The translations under genes and the position numbers were made by a program. From positions 1 to 18,384 of the forward strand of contig JAIWNU010000014.1 of NCBI GenBank assembly GCA_020216655.1: a stretch of DNA of 18,384 nt, written 5' to 3'. The DNA is from Treponema sp. (GTDB lineage: Bacteria; Spirochaetota; Spirochaetia; Treponematales; Breznakiellaceae). Each line of letters starts with the position of its first letter. Within the stretch, counting starts at the first letter, position 1. The notes beneath the pieces were generated by a model, which ran no database searches, was not told the origin of the DNA, and saw only the letters and a program-made list of their open reading frames with translations. Shown here one piece after another: positions 7,399-14,114 of the stretch.

Positions 7399-7738
7399 TA
7401 AAGAGCTATTTCAACATATATTTGATGAAATACAATTTCTTGAATCTACAGTTCAAGATATAGATGAAAATGTATTTTTAAATGACAATACTCTAAAAAG
7501 GGCTTTCGCAAGGAGTTTAGAAATTATTGGAGAAGCCGTAAAAAATCTTTCAAATAAACTTGTTACTGAAAACCCTCAAGTATCATGGCGGAATATTGCC
7601 GGCATGCGAGATAAACTAATTCATGGATATTTTTCAATTAATTATAAACTTGTTTGGGATGTAGTAAAAAATATAGTGCCTGAGTTCAAGCATCAATTAA
7701 TAGAGATTAAAGAAAGAAATCCTGAGATTTTCAGCTAA
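7385..7738 (+). CDS. hepT: HepT-like HEPN ribonuclease toxin (DUF86)
   Basis: A 117-residue all-alpha HEPN protein. R75-D-K-L-I-H80-G-Y82 is a full RX4HXY motif: R and H are the expected ribonuclease residues and Y82 the expected AMPylation site. LEIIGEAVKNLS and the C-terminal helices match DUF86. I chose ATG 7385 instead of the longer 7355 frame because AAGGA lies 8 bases upstream and the protein then has the family length. It overlaps the antitoxin end, so synthesis is coupled, with the antitoxin first. Like mntA it is AT-rich. The known family targets RNA (tRNA ends in some members); the target here is unknown. Confidence 0.85.
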   Translation: MYHSDKELFQHIFDEIQFLESTVQDIDENVFLNDNTLKRAFARSLEIIGEAVKNLSNKLVTENPQVSWRNIAGMRDKLIHGYFSINYKLVWDVVKNIVPEFKHQLIEIKERNPEIFS

Positions 7739-7817
7739 CATCGTGTTCAATTATAGTTAGCTAATTTTATATTTTGATTACTTTTAGTAACTGGCGGCTC
7801 AAGACAGGAGAGATGCG

Positions 7818-9599
7818 GTGCGTATATTTAAGCTCCTATCCATCTATACCCTGTTTAATTGCGTGTTGATCGCTTTTACGATCTACGACTTCTTTGCCCA
7901 TGGAATTGCTTACCAGTTTCTCGGAATTACGGGGGTCTTTCTTGCGCTGCTGGGGATTGCAGCGAGTGTACTATTCTATTTCAAACACGAAATCGGCAGG
8001 GTACTGCTTAAGAATTTTGCCTTCGTGTATGTGGTGTATTATCTTATTCTTTTTATTATCGAAAGCGATGCGTTTAACCCAGTCATTCTCGTGATACTTC
8101 TTTCGTACGTGTTTCTTTTTTTCAAACTGTCGGACAAAAAAATTGTGGCGGTCACCATTTCAGGCTGGAAAAACAGCACAATGTCCAGCATGGCCGATAA
8201 AAAAAGACCGCTCTACCTCAGAATTGGCTTTTCTTCAATATTTCCGGCCCTGCTGCTGCTTCTTTTGCTGGGAGGAATATGGTTAATCGACTGGGAAGAC
8301 AAACTGGGGATACTGCTGCTGCCAAACGGAAGCGGTATTGATTTTTATCGGGGATCCGATCGTCACCCTGTCGATTTGAGTGTAGCAGGAGGGTTTGTTT
8401 ATGATGATCGGGATGTGATCACCATCAAACTGACCGCGCCCGATGCGCTCATTACCGCACAAGCCCGGGAAGACATGAAGATAGCCCTTCGTGTGCTGAA
8501 TGTTGATTCAAGTGCTGTAGAAGCCTTCCTGGATGGCAGCCCGGTTGAAATTGACAAAGGGGATGCGAACACGCGATTTGCGATAAACAACCTTGAAATA
8601 GCATCTGACGTTTATTCAGGCAATTTTCTTGCTCAGGAAAAGGGTGTGCTGATTAAGATAAAACTGACTGGAAACACCGCCCATACACTGCGCATAACGA
8701 ATCGGAAGGAGGAACAGGCAGGGAAATTGGTCTTTTATGCCATTTCAGACAACCATTCGGTTTACACCCAGTTACTGCCTGAAATTAAAAAAATAATGCG
8801 GGATGAATCCCGTTTTATCGTTTTTAACGGAGATATGGTGAACAACGGCTACGATTCGGAATATGTTATTTGTTCCAATTTTTATGAAAACATGCCAAAG
8901 CAGGTTTTTACCACCATAGGCAACCACGATGTATGGAACGGCGGCGGAGTCTATTACACTCGATATTTCGGGCCTAACTATTATAGTTTTGTCTATGAAA
9001 ACACCCTGTTCATTTTTCTTGATACCTCAGCGGGATACATTGGAAATGGCCAGTTCACCTGGCTGAAAAACCTGCTTGCGGAAAACAAATCTGAACATAT
9101 TCTGATTTTTTCCCATATGAGCCCTATAAACACATACATTGGTAAGTTTGATGAAAGTCAGAAGATACATCCTGAACTGCTGCATAATATTCACCACAAG
9201 TCCGAAAGTGATTACCTTTTGGAATTGGCCCAACGGTATGGCGTCGATTATGTCATTGCGGGCCATTCTCACATCCATGCGGTTGCAAAAATAGGAAAGA
9301 CTACCTATGTCACAAGCGGCGTCATGGGAGGATCAGTTACTGACGACCGAAGCACCTATAGCTACTTGCGCTTTGAAATAGACGGACCAAAGATCTCTTT
9401 TAAACCCATCATCGTAAAGAGCGCCAGCCTGGTTAAAAAGGAGGCGCTTGCCGAGCGCATTGCCATTGCCCGCATCTTTTTAACACCCCTTATCATCAGC
9501 CGGTCGGTGCGCCTGGCCCTTTCTATGATGCTTGTGGTTTTGATATCGATTTATATCTTCTTCTTAAGAAAGTATTCGCTTATAAGGCTGGCTTTATAA
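7818..9599 (+). CDS. Membrane-anchored calcineurin-like metallophosphoesterase
   Basis: A 593-residue protein with five hydrophobic segments at about 6-26, 33-55, 64-82, 87-104 and 137-157, a large soluble domain, and a sixth at about 553-583. The metallophosphoesterase motifs are in order: D311-N-H313, G338-D339, GNHD (368-371), H433 and GH(S)H (482-485), so two metal ions should be bound. Residues 160-300 form an unassigned extra domain, probably beta-rich. A GTG start is supported by AGGAG 8 bases upstream. GC is intermediate (25 of 60 in a counted stretch), hinting at a foreign origin together with the toxin pair. The substrate (phospholipid, nucleotide or phosphoprotein) cannot be told. 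A 7-bp hairpin (9581-9598) overlaps its stop but lacks a following T-run. Confidence 0.85.
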   Translation: MRIFKLLSIYTLFNCVLIAFTIYDFFAHGIAYQFLGITGVFLALLGIAASVLFYFKHEIGRVLLKNFAFVYVVYYLILFIIESDAFNPVILVILLSYVFLFFKLSDKKIVAVTISGWKNSTMSSMADKKRPLYLRIGFSSIFPALLLLLLLGGIWLIDWEDKLGILLLPNGSGIDFYRGSDRHPVDLSVAGGFVYDDRDVITIKLTAPDALITAQAREDMKIALRVLNVDSSAVEAFLDGSPVEIDKGDANTRFAINNLEIASDVYSGNFLAQEKGVLIKIKLTGNTAHTLRITNRKEEQAGKLVFYAISDNHSVYTQLLPEIKKIMRDESRFIVFNGDMVNNGYDSEYVICSNFYENMPKQVFTTIGNHDVWNGGGVYYTRYFGPNYYSFVYENTLFIFLDTSAGYIGNGQFTWLKNLLAENKSEHILIFSHMSPINTYIGKFDESQKIHPELLHNIHHKSESDYLLELAQRYGVDYVIAGHSHIHAVAKIGKTTYVTSGVMGGSVTDDRSTYSYLRFEIDGPKISFKPIIVKSASLVKKEALAERIAIARIFLTPLIISRSVRLALSMMLVVLISIYIFFLRKYSLIRLAL

Positions 9600-9628
9600 A
9601 TCAAGGTTTTATTCTCGACATTTTTTTG

Positions 9629-9658
9629 TTTACAACTGAATCTAAACCGGTTTATAAT
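9629..9658 (+). promoter_or_regulatory. Promoter of the PfkB kinase-pullulanase operon
   Basis: TTTACA (9629-9634) and a perfect TATAAT (9653-9658) are 18 bases apart. The ATG at 9668 follows after 9 bases (ACCAAAATA) with no Shine-Dalgarno sequence, so the leader would be at most about 3 bases. The promoter overlaps the longer frame that starts at 9626, so that start is unlikely. Confidence 0.6.
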
Positions 9659-9667
9659 ACCAAAATA

Positions 9668-10579
9668 ATGAGGATACTTGTTTCGGGCTTGGTAAACATA
9701 GAGACAACCCTGCAAATCGACTCCTTCCCTCTAAATTATGAGCCGGTACGCTACCCCTTTTGGGGGGTGAATTCGTCTGTTTCGGGGGTCGGGGTCAATG
9801 TGAGCCTCGCGCTCCACAGTCTGAGCAACGATGTCCATTTTTGCACCCTTCTTGGAACGGATTTTTACGGCGATATGGCCCATGACTGGATACAGCGGCA
9901 GGGGATATCGACTGAGTTCTTTATTTGGCGGCTTCCCCAGACAGCCCAGTCGGTCATCATTTATGACAAGACAGGGAAGCGGCAGATCCATGTGGACCTG
10001 AAAAATATACAGGAGCAGCGGTTCCCTGCCGAGATCTTTGAGGTTGCCCTGGAACGGTCCGATGCAGCGGTACTCTGCAACATCAATTTTAACCGCCACC
10101 TGCTCCCCCAGGCACAGCAAAAGGGAATACCGGTTTGCACCGACGTGCACACCCTTTCGGATCCGGAGGATGAGTATAACAAGGATTTTATGGCCGCTGC
10201 GGATGTGCTGTTTTTATCCGATGAAAAACTCTGGACGAGCCCTGAAGCGGCGGCTCGGGAATTGATGGACCGCTACGGTAACCGGCTCATTGTCATCGGA
10301 CAAGGTGAACGGGGAGCCTTCTTGCTTGAACAGAAGGGAAAGCCAATACAGCTCCCGGCAATAAAAACACGGCCTGTTGTCTCAACCATCGGGGCGGGGG
10401 ACGCCTTGTTTTCGGCCTTCATCAATTTTTATCTGGATGGATTTCCCGCCGTCGAAGCCCTGCGGCGGGCAATGGTTTTTGCGAGCTGGAAAATTGGTAC
10501 CGCCGGAGCTGCTCAGGGCTTTTTGAATGCCTATGAACTCGAAAAATTATATTCACAGATGGAACCTTTTGCGACATAG
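9668..10579 (+). CDS. PfkB-family (ribokinase-like) carbohydrate kinase
   Basis: A 303-residue kinase of the ribokinase/PfkB fold, which transfers phosphate from ATP to a sugar or nucleoside. The C-terminal signature VSTIGAGDALFSAFI holds the anion hole GAGD (242-245) and the catalytic base D245. The N-terminal half has VSGVGVNVSLALHSL (38-52), a variant of the usual GG(K)GxN block, and a GTDFYGD segment. I could not assign a substrate by sequence. The start was moved to ATG 9668 because a promoter occupies the longer frame and MRILVSG is a usual N-terminus for this family. It ends 12 bases before the pullulanase start, so it is cotranscribed with a glucan-degrading lipoprotein. Confidence 0.85.
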   Translation: MRILVSGLVNIETTLQIDSFPLNYEPVRYPFWGVNSSVSGVGVNVSLALHSLSNDVHFCTLLGTDFYGDMAHDWIQRQGISTEFFIWRLPQTAQSVIIYDKTGKRQIHVDLKNIQEQRFPAEIFEVALERSDAAVLCNINFNRHLLPQAQQKGIPVCTDVHTLSDPEDEYNKDFMAAADVLFLSDEKLWTSPEAAARELMDRYGNRLIVIGQGERGAFLLEQKGKPIQLPAIKTRPVVSTIGAGDALFSAFINFYLDGFPAVEALRRAMVFASWKIGTAGAAQGFLNAYELEKLYSQMEPFAT

Positions 10580-10591
10580 GAGGAGTATAAC

Positions 10592-13393
10592 ATGATACGA
10601 AAACGGATAGCTGTCCTCTTTGCAGGAAGCTTGTTGCTGGCTTTTCTTGCTGGCTGTGCCAGTACCAGTGATTCCGGTGCAGCATCTGCCCAGGCAGCCG
10701 GCCCTGCCTACCAGACCGTGGAAGCGGGAACCATTGAAAACATGGGACACCCCAAGATGGATAAAATCATCCCCGCCCATGAAGCGCTGAAGCCTGGAGC
10801 CGATGAAATCGTTATCTATTATTTAAGAAACGATGCAAAATACGAGCCCTGGGGCTTCTGGCTCTGGGCTGTTCCCGGCGGAGACGGCGCAGCGGTCTGG
10901 AATAAGACAAAGGACCTCCAGGTTGTTGAAGGGGTAGGGTACCTCCGCTTTAAAAAAGACGGTTCGACCCTGGGAGTTCCGACCATCGGCTCCGATGGCC
11001 TTATGGGTCTTATCCCCCGGAAAGACGATGCGTGGGACAAGGATGGAAGCGATGACCGCATTATCGACACCAAGGCAAGCAACGAATGGGTAGTTTTCCA
11101 GAATGACCAAAAGACCTATCCCTACGGACCCTATGTCCCTACCATTGATAGCGCGCGGCTCAAAACCCAAAAAGAAATTGTTCTTGATCTTTCGGGCCGC
11201 TATGGGCTTTCCACCGAAAAGGGGGACAGCGGCTTTGTAGTCCAGTATGCGGATGGAACAAAAAAACTCGCCATCCTCGATGTGGTGAACAACGGAGATC
11301 CGGAAAACAAACTGAACAATTACACCAAGAAGGTGCTCATACTTTTAGCTGAACCGGCTCCGCTGGATGCGCCTCTTGTAGTATCCCACCCCAAATTCTT
11401 AGCCCCCGTCCCGGTGGAAAGCGCAGCTCTCGCTGCCTCCATGGCAGACAGCATTACACCCCCCGAGGATTACGCCCTGGGAGCCCTGTATAACGCAGCC
11501 GCAAAGTCTGTAGAATTCCGGCTCTGGAGTCCCTTTGCAAGCCGGGTCCAGGTGCGGCTTTACAAACAAAGCCTTGCCAAAACCGCCGATTACAGCCTGG
11601 AGCTTTCCAAGGATGCTAAAACCGGCGTCTGGACCGGTACCTTTAATACGGTAGATCCGGATGGTATGTTCTATGAGTATTCGGTTTTCTTTGGCAGCAA
11701 AGAAAACATTGCCCTGGATCCCTATGCGAAGAGCATGGACGCCTTTACTGGCAGCGGCCTCGGCCGGGGCGCAATCATCAATCTGGCAAAAGCGCAGCCC
11801 GCTGGCGGCTGGGAAGGCTATACGGATGTACAGCTTGCGAAACGGGAAGACGCCATCATCTATGAGATGTCGGTCCGGGACTTTACCATTTCTCCCGATT
11901 CGGGCGTAAAAGCCCGGCCTGGTTCGTACCTTGCCTTTATCGAAAAAATTCCCTACCTCAAGTCCCTGGGTATTACCCATGTGCAGCTCATGCCGGTTCT
12001 GAATTTCTATTATACTGATGAAACGAAGACCGATTATGAGGCCACCGGCCGTTCGAGCGACAACAACTACAACTGGGGCTATGATCCCCACAGCTACTTT
12101 ACCCCCGAAGGCTGGTATGCCCAGAATCCCAAGGACCCCTATAGCCGGGTAGTGGAACTGAAGACCCTTATTAAGGAACTGCACAAGGCCGGTATCGGCG
12201 TTATCCTTGATGTGGTCTACAACCACACGGCAAACACCGCCATATTCGAAAACGTGGTCCCCGGCTACTACTACCGGCGGGATGCCAAAGGGGGCTTTAT
12301 TGGGCAGTCTGGCTGCGGCAACGATGTGGCCACTGAACGCCTCATGGCGGGCAAGCTTATGCGGGATTCCCTGTATTACTGGGTTGATGAATATAAGGTT
12401 GATGGCTTCCGCTTTGACCTTATGGGGCTTATCGATGCCAAGGCAATCCTTAAGGCCCGGGAAGCGATTGCTAAAATCCCCGGCAAGGATGACATCCTGT
12501 TCCAGGGCGAAGGCTGGAAAATGTACCGCGGGCCTGCCCTTGAAGTCATGGACCAGAACTACATGACCCGAACCAACGAGGTGGCGGTCTTTAATGATGA
12601 GTTCCGGGATATCATGAAGGGCGGCGGCATGGACGATAAAAAGAAGGGCTTTGTAACCGGCCGGCCGGTGAACACCGCGATGATCTTCAGCAACCTAAAG
12701 GGCCAGCCCATGCTGAACTACAAGGCCGACGATCCGGGCGATTCGATGAACTATGTCTCGGCCCATGATAACCTGACCCTGACCGACAACATTGCCTTTA
12801 ACTGCGGCCTGAATGCCAAGTACCCTGAAGAACGGGCCGAAATTGCCGCCCGTGCAAAGCTCGCCAACTTTATGGTCCTGACCGGACAGCCTATCGCATT
12901 CCTCCATGGCGGCGATGAACGGGGCCGGAGCAAGCCTAAGCTGAACTCCAAGAGCGAAGTAATCGGCGATTATGTTCACAATAGCTACGATTCTTCCGAT
13001 GACATTAACCAGTTTATCTGGAATGTACCTAAGGAATATGACGCCATGGGCAAATGGGTCGCTGGTGTCATCGCAGTTCGCCGGGCGGAAGAGGGCCTGC
13101 GGATTGGCGATATGGCAAGCATCGATGCAAGCATGAAGCAGCTTTCCCATGCGGACCAGCTTTCCATGGGCTGGACCGTTACCTACAAGGGAAGCACCCT
13201 GGTCATGCTCGTGAATGCTAACTTTGACCAGGCTATGGACTTTAAGACGGGGCTTAAGCTTGACGGTGCCTCTGTACTGGTAGACGACGATGAGGCAAAC
13301 CCCGCAGGGGTTGCCAAGGTTTCGGGGCTCAGCATTAAGGGGGACACCGTAACGGTCCAGCCCCTGACCGCGGTCATGCTGAAACTGAAATAA
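10592..13393 (+). CDS. pulA: Type I pullulanase lipoprotein (GH13_14)
   Basis: A 933-residue debranching enzyme for alpha-1,6 links in pullulan, starch and glycogen. Residues 1-22 are a lipoprotein signal with LAGC, so C22 is acylated and the enzyme is surface or periplasm anchored. A pullulanase-associated domain (about 70-190, EIVIYYLRNDAKYEPWGFWLW) precedes a CBM48-type module (about 296-400) and the GH13 barrel. Signatures: YNWGYDP (493-499), DVVYNHT (540-546), GFRFDLMG with nucleophile D609, QGEGW with acid/base E640, and SAHDN with D726. GGAGGAG 8 bases before the ATG sets the start. It follows the kinase by 12 bases and is closed by a strong terminator. Confidence 0.93.
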   Translation: MIRKRIAVLFAGSLLLAFLAGCASTSDSGAASAQAAGPAYQTVEAGTIENMGHPKMDKIIPAHEALKPGADEIVIYYLRNDAKYEPWGFWLWAVPGGDGAAVWNKTKDLQVVEGVGYLRFKKDGSTLGVPTIGSDGLMGLIPRKDDAWDKDGSDDRIIDTKASNEWVVFQNDQKTYPYGPYVPTIDSARLKTQKEIVLDLSGRYGLSTEKGDSGFVVQYADGTKKLAILDVVNNGDPENKLNNYTKKVLILLAEPAPLDAPLVVSHPKFLAPVPVESAALAASMADSITPPEDYALGALYNAAAKSVEFRLWSPFASRVQVRLYKQSLAKTADYSLELSKDAKTGVWTGTFNTVDPDGMFYEYSVFFGSKENIALDPYAKSMDAFTGSGLGRGAIINLAKAQPAGGWEGYTDVQLAKREDAIIYEMSVRDFTISPDSGVKARPGSYLAFIEKIPYLKSLGITHVQLMPVLNFYYTDETKTDYEATGRSSDNNYNWGYDPHSYFTPEGWYAQNPKDPYSRVVELKTLIKELHKAGIGVILDVVYNHTANTAIFENVVPGYYYRRDAKGGFIGQSGCGNDVATERLMAGKLMRDSLYYWVDEYKVDGFRFDLMGLIDAKAILKAREAIAKIPGKDDILFQGEGWKMYRGPALEVMDQNYMTRTNEVAVFNDEFRDIMKGGGMDDKKKGFVTGRPVNTAMIFSNLKGQPMLNYKADDPGDSMNYVSAHDNLTLTDNIAFNCGLNAKYPEERAEIAARAKLANFMVLTGQPIAFLHGGDERGRSKPKLNSKSEVIGDYVHNSYDSSDDINQFIWNVPKEYDAMGKWVAGVIAVRRAEEGLRIGDMASIDASMKQLSHADQLSMGWTVTYKGSTLVMLVNANFDQAMDFKTGLKLDGASVLVDDDEANPAGVAKVSGLSIKGDTVTVQPLTAVMLKLK

Positions 13394-13396
13394 TAC

Positions 13397-13414
13397 TAAG
13401 CCCGCGGCGGCTTA
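13397..13414 (+). repeat. Short hairpin after pulA, before the terminator
   Basis: TAAGCC and GGCTTA pair as a 6-bp stem with the loop CGCGGC, 3 bases after the pulA stop. It has no T-run. It may protect the mRNA end or be incidental; the main terminator follows 24 bases later. Confidence 0.35.
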
Positions 13415-13437
13415 TCTGCCGTAAGGTCGTAACAGGA

Positions 13438-13479
13438 GGGCGGTCTATCGGATCTGGTCTGATAGACCGCCCTTTTTTT
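13438..13479 (+). terminator. Strong intrinsic terminator after pulA
   Basis: Arms GGGCGGTCTATC (13438-13449) and GATAGACCGCCC (13461-13472) are a perfect 12-bp match with an 11-base loop, followed at once by seven T. This is the clear end of the kinase-pullulanase operon. Confidence 0.93.
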
Positions 13480-13508
13480 GTCAATTTTGCCAATTTCATG
13501 CCAAAGGG

Positions 13509-13537
13509 CTGACAAAGGGGCCTTCTCCGGGTAGTTT
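13509..13537 (+). promoter_or_regulatory. Possible promoter of the ECF S component-GH31 operon
   Basis: CTGACA (13509-13514, one mismatch to TTGACA) with a 17-base spacer to TAGTTT (13532-13537, weak). The start point would be near 13544 and leave GGAGG in the leader before ATG 13557. Tentative because the -10 has only three matches. Confidence 0.35.
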
Positions 13538-13556
13538 ACAGTATCGGAGGTATTCT

Positions 13557-14114
13557 ATGTCAGATGTTTTATTGCTGAATCCGCCCCTCGTACGGCTTAA
13601 CAACCCGGTACGGATCATGGTAGAAGCCGCTTTTGTTCTAATTGCAGCGTTGCTTCCCGCCTTTGTACATTCTATGGGATGGAATGGCGCGGTACTTTTG
13701 CCGATGCACTGGACAGTCCTTTTGGCTGGCCTTGTGTTCGGTCCCCTCGGCGGTTTTGCTGCTGGCCTTGCGAGTCCCCTCCTGAGTTATGCCCTTTCGG
13801 GGCTTCCTGCGCCTGCGATGCTTCTACCCATGACAGCGGAAACCGCAGCGTACGGCCTTGCGGCGGGGCTCTTTCGCAGGCTGCATCTCAATATGTACCT
13901 GAGTACCTTTTTTGCGATGCTTTCTGGCCGCATCGTCTACACCTTCATGTTCCTTGGTCTTGGCCGTATTTCGGGCCCGATAACAGGCTTCTGGCAGAAA
14001 GCCTTTGTACCCGGCCTCGTTTCAGCAGCCATTATGCTGCTGGCCCTTCCCCTGCTTGCGTCCCTGCTGGGGAATGTATTACAACAGAGGCATGATACAG
14101 TACCGAAAAATTGA
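13557..14114 (+). CDS. ECF transporter S component (substrate-binding membrane subunit)
   Basis: A 185-residue, strongly hydrophobic protein with about six membrane segments (roughly 20-36, 46-66, 67-85, 88-108, 115-135 and 155-175). The block LLPMHWTVLLAGLVFGPLGGFAAGL followed by SPLLSYALSG and LLPMTAETAAYGLAAGLF is typical of the energy-coupling-factor S components. In that family the S protein binds a vitamin or other small molecule and shares EcfA/EcfT units encoded elsewhere; none are in this window. GGAGG stands 6 bases before the ATG. Its end overlaps the GH31 gene by 23 bases, an unusual partner for a vitamin transporter, and the substrate is unknown. Confidence 0.75.
   Translation: MSDVLLLNPPLVRLNNPVRIMVEAAFVLIAALLPAFVHSMGWNGAVLLPMHWTVLLAGLVFGPLGGFAAGLASPLLSYALSGLPAPAMLLPMTAETAAYGLAAGLFRRLHLNMYLSTFFAMLSGRIVYTFMFLGLGRISGPITGFWQKAFVPGLVSAAIMLLALPLLASLLGNVLQQRHDTVPKN

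Noticed and set aside
9581..9598. Hairpin TATAAGG / GCTTTATA at the end of the phosphoesterase as a terminator
   Set aside because: The stem contains a G-T pair and no T-run follows directly; the nearest run of T is about 20 bases away.
9626..9667. Upstream extension of the PfkB kinase beginning with TTG 9626
   Set aside because: It would place the -35 and -10 of a good promoter inside the coding region; the ATG at 9668 fits the family start.
11399..12226. Minus-strand 275-codon open frame
   Set aside because: It is antisense to pulA across conserved GH13 motifs; such frames are common in GC-rich genes.
14053..14079. Leaderless-type promoter before GH31 (TTGCGT then TATTAC)
   Set aside because: The spacer is only 15 bases and it lies in coding sequence; coupling to the ECF gene explains expression better.
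14005..14091. Extension of the GH31 gene to 14005
   Set aside because: It lies fully within the ECF gene, gives a cysteine- and proline-rich head unlike GH31, and has no ribosome-binding site.
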